Source of the DNA: Paraburkholderia aspalathi
GTDB lineage: Bacteria; Pseudomonadota; Gammaproteobacteria; Burkholderiales; Burkholderiaceae
Direction: 5' to 3'
Assembly (NCBI RefSeq): GCF_900116445.1
Contig: NZ_FPBH01000050.1
Span: 1-46,656 of the forward strand
DNA: 46,656 nucleotides
This document shows positions 25,565 through 35,196 of this stretch, piece by piece (positions within the stretch are counted from its first letter, which is position 1; each line of letters starts with the position of its first letter). The translations under genes and the position numbers were made by a program. The notes below the pieces were generated by a model. It was not told the DNA's origin. It saw only the letters and a list, made by a program, of their open reading frames with translations, and ran no database searches.

Positions 25565-26716
25565 TTAACTTCCGCTCTTGGTCACGATAGGCACCCATGC
25601 CCCGCTCTTGACCTGATACAGCGTGGAAGCGCCGCTTTTCAATGCCCCGGTGCTATCGAACGAAATCTTGCCGGTCACGCCGTCGTAATCGAGTGCCTTG
25701 AGCACCGGCCGGTAGACCGCCGGCGAGCTGGATTTTGCCTGCTGCATCGCCTTGATCGCGGCCCATGCTCCGTCATACCCAAACGGTGCGTACGACAGGA
25801 TGTCGACCCCAAAGCGCTTCTTGAACTTCGCGGAGAAGTCTTTGCCGCCCGGCAACTGAGCCAACGGTCTGCCGTATTCCCAGGCCATCGCACCTTCTGA
25901 CGAGTCGCCGGCGAGCTTGATGAAGTCCTGATCCATCACGCCGCCGCCGCCCACTAGCTGTGCGTTCATCCCCAGTTGCTTCATCCGCTTCGCGAAGCCC
26001 GCCGCTTGCGTATCGAGGCCGCCGAAGAAAATCAGATCGGCATTGGTCGCCTTGATCTTGGTGATCTGCGTGCTGAAGTCCACCGCGTGATTGTCGGTGT
26101 ATTCGCGCGTCACGATGGTGCCGCCGTGCGCTTTCACCGCCTTCTCGAACTCGTCGGCCTCGCCCTGGCCGAACGCGGTGCGGTCGTCGATGATCGCAAT
26201 GCGTTTGGCCTTCGTTACCTCGACGGCGTAGACGCCCGCGTTGCCGGCGTTCTGCGCATCGGTGGAAATCACCATGAAGGTGTTCGCGAAGCCACGGCCG
26301 GTAATGATCGGGTTGGTGGCGGCCGGGTCGATCACCGGAATGCCGGCCTGTTCGTACACCTGGGAGGCAGGAATCGTCGTGCCCGAATTGAAGTGGCCCA
26401 CGACTACCGAGACCCCCGCGTCGACCAGCTTCTGCGCGGCCTGCACGCCGATGCGCGGATCGGCCTGGTCGTCTTCGGAGACGAGCTGGAATTGTGCGAC
26501 CTTGTCGCCGATCTTGATCTTCTGGGCGTTGGCTTCCTCGATGGCAAGCCGGACACCGTTCTCCAGATCCTTCCCGTAGCCCGCGTTGGCGCCTGTCAGC
26601 GGCGCGGCGAAGCCGATCTTCACCGGCAGGTCGTCGGCGAAACTGGCCAGCGGCGCGATCGCGAAGGCAGCGCCAACGAACAGTGCAAGCGGTTTCAGCG
26701 TGTTGCGAAGACTCAT
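25565..26716 (-). CDS. Branched-chain amino acid-type ABC transporter substrate-binding protein
   Basis: A 383-residue periplasmic binding protein, type I fold. The start at 26716 follows a GGAGAGAAAG stretch and opens a Sec signal peptide (cleavage about SFA-DDL). VKIGFAAPLTGANAGYGKD, the VVGHFNSGTTIPASQVYEQA segment and AYAPFGYDGAW-like YAPFGYDGAWAAIKAM place it with LivJ/LivK-type proteins that bind Leu/Ile/Val or related ligands. No permease or ATPase genes are nearby, so it must use a transporter encoded elsewhere. Confidence 0.9.
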   Translation of the reverse strand: MSLRNTLKPLALFVGAAFAIAPLASFADDLPVKIGFAAPLTGANAGYGKDLENGVRLAIEEANAQKIKIGDKVAQFQLVSEDDQADPRIGVQAAQKLVDAGVSVVVGHFNSGTTIPASQVYEQAGIPVIDPAATNPIITGRGFANTFMVISTDAQNAGNAGVYAVEVTKAKRIAIIDDRTAFGQGEADEFEKAVKAHGGTIVTREYTDNHAVDFSTQITKIKATNADLIFFGGLDTQAAGFAKRMKQLGMNAQLVGGGGVMDQDFIKLAGDSSEGAMAWEYGRPLAQLPGGKDFSAKFKKRFGVDILSYAPFGYDGAWAAIKAMQQAKSSSPAVYRPVLKALDYDGVTGKISFDSTGALKSGASTLYQVKSGAWVPIVTKSGS

Positions 26717-27179
26717 GGTCTTTCTCTCCATCGACAGTTTCAGGTGTGAAAACGGTAAGGCGGTAACGCTGGATCGACGCGCAAGCATGGGTTCGACTTC
26801 GCATGGCGCGCGTCATCAAGAGTACGGACGATCGGTCACCATCAACAATGCTGGAATACGCCGGTAGGAAGAACCCTTGGGGCGTGCGCAATGGCGTTCA
26901 CATGCCGGTCAATCTGGCGCGAATATAGAAAGCCAATTTGCGACCGTCTTGGCAGTTCGCGGCGCTTTGAATGAGCATTTCGGCATAGGCCGCACAGCGC
27001 TTGGGCTGGAGGCCTGTCAGCGGCAGCGTGCGGGTGCGGATTGCGGCATATGCTTAAGAAGCATGGAGCCGATGTGCGGGCGGGTAAACGGGGATACGGC
27101 CTGCTTGTTAAGGCCTGGTTGTGGCTTGCGGATGATGCTCGAGAAACCGGCGCGAGCGCGCCGGCCTGAAACTACATGC
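26717..27179. other. 463-bp intergenic region, no gene seen
   Basis: It separates two minus-strand genes. It contains the promoter region of the binding protein and, at 27147-27164, the hairpin that probably terminates the gene at 27180-27641. Open frames here have neither SD nor protein-like composition. No structured RNA was recognised. Confidence 0.4.
27147..27164 (-). terminator. Hairpin terminator of the 27180-27641 gene
   Basis: CCGGCGCG-AG-CGCGCCGG is a perfect dyad (effective loop about four bases); read on the minus strand it is followed by TTTCTC, about 15 nt after the stop codon. The T-run is short. Confidence 0.5.
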
Positions 27180-27641
27180 TCACTGCTCGCCTTGCTGGCG
27201 CAGCAGCTCTTCACGCAGACGCAGGAGGGGCGCCTTGGTTTCGTCGTCGGCCCAGGTGTCGAGATCGTCGATTGCGCGCTGGCAACCGTCGAGCACCAGG
27301 TCGATGTCCACCGGCACGCCGTTGTTCAGCGCGAATTCGATGGTCTCGGCGAACTGCTGGCACTCGTCCTCGCCGTACGAGATGTCGAGGTTGTCGGCGA
27401 TGATTTCGGCGATGTTGCTGCGCGCCTTGTCGTCGGCCGTCACCATTTCGACGATGCCGCGCGCTACCGCCGGCGAATAGAACAGCGCGATGTCGAGCCA
27501 CTGTGCGGGATCGAAGTCGGCCTGGTCGAACTGGTTTTCGAAGTACTCGATTGCTTCCTGCTCGTGCGCTTCGTCCGCGTCGACACTGATGCACAACTGC
27601 TCAAAAAATTCTTCCCGCTCGCTGCGGATATAACCGTCCAT
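27180..27641 (-). CDS. Acidic conserved protein of unknown function
   Basis: A 153-residue, Glu/Asp-rich helical protein. The ATG at 27641 has a GAGG 5 nt upstream and is preferred to a start at 27773, which would add a basic, low-complexity lead. Segments such as EAIEYFENQFDQADFDPAQW and DDKARSNIAEIIADNLDISY suggest a soluble all-alpha cytoplasmic protein. I recognise no family or motif. It ends at a hairpin. Confidence 0.75.
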   Translation of the reverse strand: MDGYIRSEREEFFEQLCISVDADEAHEQEAIEYFENQFDQADFDPAQWLDIALFYSPAVARGIVEMVTADDKARSNIAEIIADNLDISYGEDECQQFAETIEFALNNGVPVDIDLVLDGCQRAIDDLDTWADDETKAPLLRLREELLRQQGEQ

Positions 27642-27739
27642 CGATGCCTCGTCTGCTAAATGCGAAATGCCGGATGCCTTAAAAAAAATGCGGCGCGGGC
27701 GGGTGGCGGCCCATGCCTGCTCGGCACGCATTATAGGAC

Positions 27740-28606
27740 CTAAGCCGTTTCCGCCACCCACGCGTCGAACCATTCACGCGGTTGCGCGATTTCGTTTTGC
27801 GCCGCCACCAGTTCCAGCTCGTAGCGCCCGGCCTGCCATGTCGTTTTGACGACGCCGTTCACGGCGGCCAGCGTGTGCTCGAAGGCCGAGCGGATCGAAT
27901 CGCCCAGCAGCGTGCGCGCGACGAACACCGCGCTCGTCAGATCGCCGACGCCCACCGGCTGCCGCGCGAACGGGTAGAGCGGACGCTGGCCCATCCAGGC
28001 CTCGCGCTCGGTGACGACCAGCATGTTGAAACGGTCGGCGGGACTGTTGCGATCGAGCAGGTGTTTGACCAGCATGAGCTTCGGCCCGCGGGCAATGACC
28101 TCGCGGCACGCGGTCACGGCTTCTTCGAGTGTCTCGATCTCGCGGCCCACGAGGCGCTGCAACTCGGTATGGTTCGGCGCCATCGCGTCGGCCACTTCCG
28201 GCATGGTGCGCACGAGAAATTCCTGAATGCCCGGTTCGACCTTGCAGCCGCTCGCGGCGCCCATCACCGGATCGCAGAAGTACCACGCGCGCGGATTGGC
28301 GGCCTTCACGGCCTTGACGATCTCCAGCACCGCTTGCGCCTGCTCGGGCGTGCCCAGGTAGCCGGACAGCACGGCGTCGCAGCGCGGCAGCATGCCGATC
28401 GCGCCGATCCCTTCGACGAGCTCTTCCATCTGCGAGGCCTCGATCGCGCCGCCGGTCCAATGACCGTATTGCGTGTGGTTCGAGAACTGCACGGTATTGA
28501 GCGGCCAGACATTGACGCCGAGCCGCCGCATCGGGAATTCGGCCGCGCTATTGCCGGCGTGCCCGAAGACGACATGTGACTGGATGCTCAGAACGTTTTT
28601 CGTCAT
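27740..28606 (-). CDS. pdxY: Pyridoxal kinase
   Basis: A 288-residue ribokinase-fold enzyme that phosphorylates pyridoxal with ATP in the vitamin B6 salvage pathway. The opening VLSIQSHVVFGHAGNSAAEF, the HTQYGHWTGG segment, FCDPVMGA and the anion hole/catalytic Asp region VGVGDLTSAVFVA are diagnostic of PdxY/PdxK; the length is that of PdxY. The start at 28606 removes a 11-codon extension with no SD. It is encoded alone. Confidence 0.95.
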   Translation of the reverse strand: MTKNVLSIQSHVVFGHAGNSAAEFPMRRLGVNVWPLNTVQFSNHTQYGHWTGGAIEASQMEELVEGIGAIGMLPRCDAVLSGYLGTPEQAQAVLEIVKAVKAANPRAWYFCDPVMGAASGCKVEPGIQEFLVRTMPEVADAMAPNHTELQRLVGREIETLEEAVTACREVIARGPKLMLVKHLLDRNSPADRFNMLVVTEREAWMGQRPLYPFARQPVGVGDLTSAVFVARTLLGDSIRSAFEHTLAAVNGVVKTTWQAGRYELELVAAQNEIAQPREWFDAWVAETA

Positions 28607-28822
28607 GGTGTGGCCCGCGCCAGCGTGGTGCGCGATCAATGAGAACGGAAGGATGGCCGCGGTAACGAACCGGCTTTGGCCGGGCGCCTGAAGCGGCGTG
28701 ATTGTGTTTCGTGACTGTTTTTCAGATGGTGCAAGAAAAATGCGCTATCTGCATAGTGAGGAAACAATACATGAGTTTGTCACGTGCGAGTCGATCCGTC
28801 CCCGTGTTGTTGCGTCGAACCA

Positions 28823-30283
28823 TCAGGATAGTTCGCGATACAAGGCCAGATAGCGCTCGGCCGAGGCGCCCCAGCCGAAATCCTGATGCATCGCGCGGCG
28901 TTGCGTGGCTTTCCACTCGGTGCGCCGGTCATAGAGCGCAAACGCGCGGCGGATCGCCGCCGCAATGCCCTTCGGCTCGAATCGTTCGAAGACGAAGCCT
29001 GTAGCGAGGTCCTCGGCGAGATTTTCGAGCGACGCGTCCACAACAGTGTCCGCGAGGCCGCCGACGCAATGCACGAGCGGCAGCGACCCATAAGCCAGCG
29101 CATACAGTTGCGTCAGCCCGCAAGGCTCGAAGCGCGACGGCACCGCGATCACGTCGCTGCCGGCGACGATCGTATGCGCGAGCGTTTCGTCGAAACCCAG
29201 TTCGACCGCCACCGATTCCGGATGCGCATGCGCGGCGTGTTTCAAACCGTTTTCGAGCGCCGGGTCGCCGGTGCCGAACACCACTAGCTGCCCGCCGCGT
29301 TTGACAATTTCCGGCACCGCCTCGAGCAGCAGGTCAAGGCCTTTCTGCTCGGTCAGCCGGCTCACCACGCCGAATAGCAGTGCATCGCTTTTCTGCGCGA
29401 GGCCGAAGCGCTTTTGCAGCGCCTCCTTGCAGGCCAGTTTGCCGGCCAGACGCGTGTCCGTGTAGTGATCTTCGAGCAGCGCGTCGGTGGCGGGATTCCA
29501 CACCGAGTAGTCGACGCCGTTCAGGATGCCGCTCAGATCGTGCGAGCGATGGCGCAGCAACCCGTCTAGCCCGCCACCTTGGGCCAGAGTCTGGATTTCG
29601 CGGGCGTAGGTGGGGCTGACGGTGGTGATGCGGTCGCTGTAGTAAAGGCCTGCCTTGAGAAACGACAACTGCCCATAGAATTCGACGCCGCGCATGTTGA
29701 AGAAGTCGTCAGGCAGCGCCAACTGGCCGAACTGATGCGCCGGAAACACGCCCTGATACGCGAGGTTGTGCACAGTAAAGACGCTGCGCGCGAACGAGCG
29801 GCCGTGCTGCCGTTCAGCCGCCTTCAGATAGGCGGGCGCGAGTCCGGCGTGCCAGTCGTGCGCGTGGACGATCTGCGGCGCCCACGCCGGATCGAGGTGC
29901 TGCGCCAGTTGGGCGGCGACCCAGCCGAGCAGGGCGAAGCGTTGCGCATTGTCGCCGTACGGTACGTGTTCGTCGTTCAGATAGGGGTTGCCGGGCCGGT
30001 CGTACAGCGAGCCGGCGCGGATCACATAGACGATCAGGCCGTTCGACGGCAACGTGCCCTGTTCGAGCGTGACGCCCGGCGAGTCGAAGCGGCGGCCCAG
30101 TTGCGCCACCGGCCGCAAGTCCGTCAAGCCGGCGACTACCGCCGGAAAGCCGGGCAGCAGCACCCGCACGTCGGCGCCGCGCTCGATCAGCGCGGGCGGC
30201 AACGCGCCTGCGACGTCGGCGAGACCGCCCGTTTTGAGGAGGGGATACAGCTCGCTTGCGACGTGCAGGGCGCGAATCGTCAT
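28823..30283 (-). CDS. glgA: Glycogen synthase
   Basis: A 486-residue GT5 glycosyltransferase that extends alpha-1,4-glucan from ADP-glucose. The ADP-glucose motif KTGGLADVAGALP lies at the start (residues about 17-29), HAHDWHAGLAP and TVHNLAYQG follow, and the C-terminal half has SRLTEQKGLDLL and PSRFEPCGLTQLYALAYG with the family's retaining-enzyme Glu. The start at 30283 is chosen because MTIRALHVASELYPL is the typical GlgA beginning; the upstream frame is proline/arginine-rich. It is 118 bp downstream of glgC on the same strand. Confidence 0.95.
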   Translation of the reverse strand: MTIRALHVASELYPLLKTGGLADVAGALPPALIERGADVRVLLPGFPAVVAGLTDLRPVAQLGRRFDSPGVTLEQGTLPSNGLIVYVIRAGSLYDRPGNPYLNDEHVPYGDNAQRFALLGWVAAQLAQHLDPAWAPQIVHAHDWHAGLAPAYLKAAERQHGRSFARSVFTVHNLAYQGVFPAHQFGQLALPDDFFNMRGVEFYGQLSFLKAGLYYSDRITTVSPTYAREIQTLAQGGGLDGLLRHRSHDLSGILNGVDYSVWNPATDALLEDHYTDTRLAGKLACKEALQKRFGLAQKSDALLFGVVSRLTEQKGLDLLLEAVPEIVKRGGQLVVFGTGDPALENGLKHAAHAHPESVAVELGFDETLAHTIVAGSDVIAVPSRFEPCGLTQLYALAYGSLPLVHCVGGLADTVVDASLENLAEDLATGFVFERFEPKGIAAAIRRAFALYDRRTEWKATQRRAMHQDFGWGASAERYLALYRELS

Positions 30284-30401
30284 AGGCTCGGTCTCGTTCC
30301 TGTTAGTGCGGGTTTGCGGCAGGTCTGCGGCAGTTTGCGCGGGCGGCAAGACGGGCGGCCGGCTCCTCGCCAGCCCGTTCGTTTTGCCGCCCCGGCGACG
30401 A

Positions 30402-31667
30402 TTACGTTCCCTTCTGCCGCAGTGCGTCGGGCGTGACCAGCACGACGCCGTCGTCGGTGCGATAGAAGCGTTCGGCGTCCGCGGCCGGATCTTCACCGAT
30501 CACCGTGCCGTCCGGAATGGTGCAGCCGCGGTCAATCACCACTTTCTGCAGCCGGCAGCTTGCGCCGACGGTGACCTGCGGCAACAAGACTGCCTCATTG
30601 ATGTTACAGAACGAACTCACTTTGACGTTCGACGACAACACCGAACGCGAAATCTGCGAACCCGAGATCACGCAGCCGCCGCACACGATCAGGTTGTTGC
30701 CGGTGCCTTGCAGACCTTTCAGATCGCGTACGAACTTGGCGGGTGGCAACTGTTCCTGATACGTCCAGATCGGCCAGTTGCGGTCGTACAGGTCGAGCGT
30801 CGGGATGGTGGAGGCAAGATCGAGGTTTGCAGCCCAATAGGCGTCGATCGTGCCGACGTCGCGCCAGTACGGCTCGACCGTCGGGTCCGACGACACGCAC
30901 GACATGCTGAACGGATGCGCGATCGCCGTGCCTTGCGTGACGACGCGCGGCAGGATGTCCTTGCCGAAGTCGTGATCGGTGTCGACGCTCGAGATGTTCT
31001 CTTCGAGTAGCGAATACAGGTAATCGGCGCTGAACACGTAGATGCCCATGCTGGCGAGCGCCGAATCCGGGCGCCCCGGCATGGCGGGCGGATCGGCGGG
31101 TTTTTCGACGAAGCCGGTCACGCGGCGGTTTTCATCCACATGCATCACGCCGAAGGCCACTGCTTCCATGCGCGGCACCTCGATGCAGCCGACCGTGCAA
31201 TCGGCGCCGCTTTCCGCGTGATCCGCGATCATGCGCGTGTAATCCATCTTGTAGATGTGGTCGCCCGCCAGCACGACCACGTATTTCGGCCGGATCGAGC
31301 GGATGATGTCGAGATTCTGGAACACGGCGTCCGCCGTACCGCGGTACCAGTGGGCGCCTTCCACCCGCTGCTGCGCCGGCCAGAGGTCGATGAATTCGCC
31401 GAATTCGCCGCGCAGGAAACCCCAGCCGCGCTGCAGGTGGCGGAGTAGCGAGTGCGCCTTGTATTGCGTGACGACCGCGATGCGGCGGATGCCGGAGTTC
31501 AGACAGTTGGAGAGCGCGAAGTCGATGATCCGGTACTTGCCGCCGAAGTGCACCGCTGGTTTGACGCGCTTGTTCGTGAGCGGCCCGAGCCGCGTGCCCC
31601 GTCCGCCCGCGAGGACGATAGCGAGGGTGGTGCGTTGCAGATCGTTCAGCCGTGCCGGAGTTTCCAT
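30402..31667 (-). CDS. glgC: Glucose-1-phosphate adenylyltransferase
   Basis: A 421-residue enzyme that makes ADP-glucose from glucose-1-phosphate and ATP, the committed step of glycogen synthesis. The nucleotidyltransferase loop LAGGRGTRLGPLTNKRVKPA, FGGKYRIIDFALSN, VVLAGDHIYKMDY and GTIDAYWAANLDL are all present, and a left-handed beta-helix region (about 300-400) follows. AAAGGAGA precedes the ATG by 7 nt. It forms an apparent operon with glgA; no glgB, glgX or glgP is in the window. Confidence 0.96.
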   Translation of the reverse strand: METPARLNDLQRTTLAIVLAGGRGTRLGPLTNKRVKPAVHFGGKYRIIDFALSNCLNSGIRRIAVVTQYKAHSLLRHLQRGWGFLRGEFGEFIDLWPAQQRVEGAHWYRGTADAVFQNLDIIRSIRPKYVVVLAGDHIYKMDYTRMIADHAESGADCTVGCIEVPRMEAVAFGVMHVDENRRVTGFVEKPADPPAMPGRPDSALASMGIYVFSADYLYSLLEENISSVDTDHDFGKDILPRVVTQGTAIAHPFSMSCVSSDPTVEPYWRDVGTIDAYWAANLDLASTIPTLDLYDRNWPIWTYQEQLPPAKFVRDLKGLQGTGNNLIVCGGCVISGSQISRSVLSSNVKVSSFCNINEAVLLPQVTVGASCRLQKVVIDRGCTIPDGTVIGEDPAADAERFYRTDDGVVLVTPDALRQKGT

Positions 31668-32129
31668 GTCTGTCTCCTTTGTCGACCGGAGTTAGCGCTT
31701 TAGCGCTTACTCCGGTCCCTTGCAAGATAGTTGCTGATTGGTATGCCCCGGGTGGTCTTGTTATCTCGCTCTGCGTTATTGATTCGTGCTGCCAGGCGGC
31801 TTTCGTCTTGGCGGGCCCGTCTGCTAGTTCTAGCACCGAATTGCCGCCGGCGAATAGTCTGAATTGTGCGGATGCAACTCGCGCGGCCGCCTTGCGAACG
31901 ATCAACCCTTGCGCGGGACGCATCCGTGCGGCACGACACATAGGGCGCAAGGCGAAGCGTCGCAATATGCGTGCCACACTGGCCGGTTCCGCCATGAGTC
32001 TGCCCGCGCGGCAGCAGAGTCCGGCGGCGCGTCGTAGAATCGTCCGCTTTGAACGGGGTGTGGGCGTTGCTTTCCAGCGCCCTGAGCCTGCCTGCTTCCC
32101 GCCGATTTCCCTTTGCAAGAAAACGATCG
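31668..32129. other. 462-bp divergent intergenic region
   Basis: No gene is seen. It carries the glgC leader dyad (31685-31716) and the promoter regions of glgC (minus) and the alpha/beta hydrolase (plus). The remaining open frames have no SD and arginine/alanine-rich shadow composition. Confidence 0.4.
31685..31716. promoter_or_regulatory. Long dyad immediately upstream of glgC
   Basis: ACCGGAGTTAGCGCT (31685-31699) pairs with AGCGCTTACTCCGGT (31702-31716), 15-bp arms with one mismatch and a 2-bp spacer, 18 nt before the glgC start. It also contains AGCGCT as a direct repeat. It could be a repressor operator (LacI-type sites are similar in shape) or a leader hairpin near the SD. Confidence 0.55.
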
Positions 32130-33275
32130 ATGAATTTTCGCCGCCAGTCTTTGTTCGCCATCTTGAGCGCCTGCGTGCTAGCCGCTGCACCTGGTGCTTT
32201 CGCCGCCACGCCGGCCAGTGGGGCCGTCGCGGGTAGTGCGGCCAGTTCCGGTGGTTCAGATGGATCTCACGCCCAGCCCGGTTCCGCGGCGACCAGCGCC
32301 ACTCCGGCTGCGGCCGTCGACAACAGCGGTCCGGCGTACGGCCCCGAGTTGCAGGGCTTCAACTATCCGGCGCCGGTCGAGCAATACGACTTCACCTCGC
32401 AAGGTGTGGCGCTGCACATGGCATACATGGATATCAAGCCGGAGCATGCGAACGGCCGCACGGCCGTATTGCTGCACGGCAAGAACTTTTGCGCGGCGAC
32501 GTGGGACGCGACGATTCATCGCCTGAGCGACGCCGGCTATCGGGTGATCGCGCCGGATCAGATCGGTTTTTGTAAATCGAGCAAGCCTGAGCACTATCAG
32601 TACAGCTTTCAACAACTGGCGCGCAATACGCATGCGCTGCTCGAATCGCTCGGCGTGACCGATGCGACCGTGATCGGCCATTCGACCGGCGGCATGCTCG
32701 CGATCCGCTATGCGCTGATGTATCCGCATGAAACGCAGCAACTGGTGCTGGTCAATCCGATCGGCCTCGAGGACTGGAAGGCGAAGGGTGTGCCGTCGCT
32801 ATCGGTCGACCAATGGTACGAGCGCGAGCTGAAGACGACCGCGGACAGCATTCGCCGTTACGAGCAGGCGACCTATTACGCGGGCCAGTGGCGCGCAGAC
32901 TATGAGCCGTGGGTACAGATGCTGGCGGGGATGTACCGTGGCCCGGGCAAGCAGATCGTGGCGTGGAATTCTGCGTTGCTGTACGACATGATTTACACGC
33001 AGCCCGTGGTGTACGAGCTCAGCCACCTGAGCATGCCGACGCTGCTGCTGATCGGCCAGAAGGACACGACCGCGATCGGCAAGGATGCGGCGCCGCCTGA
33101 CGTGCGCGCAAAGATCGGCCACTACCCCGAACTGGGCAAGGCCGCCGCGAAGGCGATTCCTCACGCGACGCTCGTCGAATTCGCCGGCTTGGGGCACGCG
33201 CCGCAGATGCAGGACCCGCAGGCGTTTCATAAGGCGCTGCTCGATGGGTTGGCGGCGGTGCCGGCTAATCGGTGA
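32130..33275 (+). CDS. Exported alpha/beta-fold hydrolase
   Basis: A 381-residue protein. ATG 32130 opens a Sec signal peptide (cleavage about AFA-ATP), then a Ser/Ala/Gly-rich linker of about 60 residues before the catalytic domain. Oxyanion strand VLLHGKNFCAATW, nucleophile Ser185 in IGHSTGGM, and the last His356 in GLGHAPQM are clear; the acid is probably Asp in LIGQKDTTAIGKDA. Class: esterase/lipase/epoxide-hydrolase-like, acting in the periplasm or outside. It shares the terminator at 33487-33520 with the convergent monooxygenase gene. Confidence 0.87.
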   Translation: MNFRRQSLFAILSACVLAAAPGAFAATPASGAVAGSAASSGGSDGSHAQPGSAATSATPAAAVDNSGPAYGPELQGFNYPAPVEQYDFTSQGVALHMAYMDIKPEHANGRTAVLLHGKNFCAATWDATIHRLSDAGYRVIAPDQIGFCKSSKPEHYQYSFQQLARNTHALLESLGVTDATVIGHSTGGMLAIRYALMYPHETQQLVLVNPIGLEDWKAKGVPSLSVDQWYERELKTTADSIRRYEQATYYAGQWRADYEPWVQMLAGMYRGPGKQIVAWNSALLYDMIYTQPVVYELSHLSMPTLLLIGQKDTTAIGKDAAPPDVRAKIGHYPELGKAAAKAIPHATLVEFAGLGHAPQMQDPQAFHKALLDGLAAVPANR

Positions 33276-33486
33276 GTTTTGGCGCGTGTATAAGCTTGGG
33301 CCTGAGCGCTAGGGCGTGGGATTGAGTTGAAGCGCTTTAGCCGAGGTCAGAGCCCAACGTATGAGCTTGATTTGAAAGTTGGAATTGAGTTCGAACTCGC
33401 ACGGCGCTGACTGAGCGCGATGAGCATTGCGGCTGGGCAACCTGATGTCCGTGTATTCAGGGCAACCAGCCAATCGACGAAAAAAG

Positions 33487-33520
33487 AAGGGCGGCCTGTG
33501 CTGATACAGGCCGCCCTTTT
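33487..33520. terminator. Bidirectional rho-independent terminator
   Basis: A perfect 13-bp stem, AAGGGCGGCCTGT (33487-33499) with ACAGGCCGCCCTT (33506-33518), loop of six, with a T-run on the plus strand and an A-rich flank giving a T-run on the minus strand. It lies between two convergent genes. Confidence 0.9.
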
Positions 33521-33539
33521 CTGTTACTTGCCTGCGTTG

Positions 33540-34535
33540 TTACTTACCGGCACCCAACTCGTCACGCACTTGCGCGCCGATCTCGAACGAACGCAGCCGT
33601 GCTGTGTGATCGTAGATCTGCGCGGTCAGCATCAATTCATCCGCACCGGTCTGATCGATGATCGACCGCAGTCCCTCGCGAACCGTATCGCTATCGCCGA
33701 TGACGGAGCAAGCGAGCGAATGCGCGACGCCGTTTAACTCCATCTCCGAGGCTTCGATGCGCTCGACCGGCGGCTGCAACTGACCGGGCGTGCCGCGCCG
33801 CAGGTTGACGAACTGCTGTTGCAGCGAGGTGAACAGACGTCGCGCTTCCTCGTTGCTATCGGCGGCGAACAGATTGACGCCGACCATGGCGTAGGGCTTG
33901 TCGAGCGTTGTCGACGGACGGAATTGCTCGCGATAGACCTTTAGCGCGGTGAACATATGATCGGGCGCGAAGTGCGACGCAAACGCGAACGGCAGACCGA
34001 GCGCGGCCGCCAGTTGCGCGCTGTACAGCGATGAGCCGAGCAGCCACAGCGGCACATGAAGGCCTGCGCCGGGGACTGCGCGAATCCGCTGACCCGGCAC
34101 CGGATCGGCGAAATAGCGTTGCAACTCGACGACGTCGTCGGGAAACGACTCCGCGCTATTTTGCAGATCGCGGCGCAGCGCGCGGGCGGTGCTTTGATCG
34201 GTACCGGGTGCGCGGCCGAGGCCCAGGTCGATGCGATCCGGATAGAGCGAGGCGAGAGTACCGAACTGTTCTGCGATGACGAGCGGTGCGTGGTTGGGCA
34301 GCATGACGCCGCCGGAGCCGACGCGGATTTTCTTCGTCCCACCGGCGACGTGGCCGATCACGACAGCGGTGGCTGCGCTGGCGATACCGGTCATGTTGTG
34401 GTGTTCTGCGAGCCAGAAGCGGCGATAGTTCCAGTTTTCCGCGTGCTGGGCGAGGTCCAATGTGTTTTTGAACGCGTCCGCGGGGGTGGCACCTGCGATG
34501 ACTGGCGATAGGTCGAGGACCGAGAAGGGGATCAT
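33540..34535 (-). CDS. Luciferase-like (LLM class) flavin-dependent oxidoreductase
   Basis: A 331-residue protein starting MIPFSVLDLSPV, the usual beginning of this LLM subgroup. FWLAEHHNMTGIASAATAVV, IRVGSGGVMLPNHAPLVIAE and RIDLGLGRAPGTD are strong signatures of the bacterial-luciferase TIM-barrel family, which uses reduced FMN or F420 and often oxygen. The substrate is unknown. The reading frame continues upstream into intergenic repeat R3, which can mislead start prediction. It is divergent from the SsuD-like gene at 35733 across the repeat pair. Confidence 0.88.
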   Translation of the reverse strand: MIPFSVLDLSPVIAGATPADAFKNTLDLAQHAENWNYRRFWLAEHHNMTGIASAATAVVIGHVAGGTKKIRVGSGGVMLPNHAPLVIAEQFGTLASLYPDRIDLGLGRAPGTDQSTARALRRDLQNSAESFPDDVVELQRYFADPVPGQRIRAVPGAGLHVPLWLLGSSLYSAQLAAALGLPFAFASHFAPDHMFTALKVYREQFRPSTTLDKPYAMVGVNLFAADSNEEARRLFTSLQQQFVNLRRGTPGQLQPPVERIEASEMELNGVAHSLACSVIGDSDTVREGLRSIIDQTGADELMLTAQIYDHTARLRSFEIGAQVRDELGAGK

Positions 34536-34645
34536 TTTCTGTTCATGTGATGTTTCGGGCGCTTTCGCGCGATGGGGCATTGTGGCAAAGGTTTTGGTTT
34601 TCTGCTGACCGTCCTGGGATGTCCACGTTCGTAGAAGGGGGTTAA

Positions 34646-34975
34646 TGGTTTTGCCTGCGGCTTGCCTTGTTTTTGTCTGTGTTCTTGGGGCGTTGGCCTT
34701 TCCTTGATCTGGCTTTGGTGCCTTTCCTTGCATTGTTAGTGGTTTATTAGCGTTGCCCCTGTGCGGGGCGGCACTTACTTTCTTTGCCGCCGCAAAGAAA
34801 GATAAGCAAAGAAAGCGGCTAGAAGCCCCTGCTAAGCGGGCACCGTGGTCTGCAAGTGGTAGTGGTGCGACTGGAATCTGTGTTCGTGCCGCTGCACAGG
34901 CTTGTGACAAGGGCGTCATACTTCCGGCGGCGCTGCGCGCGCCGAAGAGCCATTCATAAAACCGATCGCTACGTT
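34646..34975 (+). repeat. Palindromic intergenic repeat, intact plus copy (R3)
   Basis: The only uninterrupted plus-orientation copy. From left to right: CCTTTCCTTG twice, 24 bp apart; GTTAGTGGTTTATTAGCG; the GC hairpin GCCCC-TGT-GCGGGG; the central palindrome CTTTGCCGCCGCAAAG flanked by AAGAAAG-type arms; AAGCGGCTAGAAGCCCCTGC; GTAGTGGTGCGACTGGAATC; a GC-rich tail ending near CATTCATAAAACC. It lies in the upstream region of two divergent monooxygenase genes. Confidence 0.9.
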
Positions 34976-35196
34976 TTGATGCCACGCCTTGCCGCCGAGC
35001 CGTGGCTCGTCATTGGGCGCCACTGCGATTGCAATTGGAGCGGCAACTGCAACCGCCTACAGCAGCCGCAGCCGCGACTGTGATCGTGACCGGGACGGTG
35101 ATTGCAGTACACCGACATATCGTTTGAGGCGGGTTTCCCGGGTGAATGCAGGAACGCATCGCCGAGGCGAAGCCGATGGCCCCCGCTGCGCCAAAC

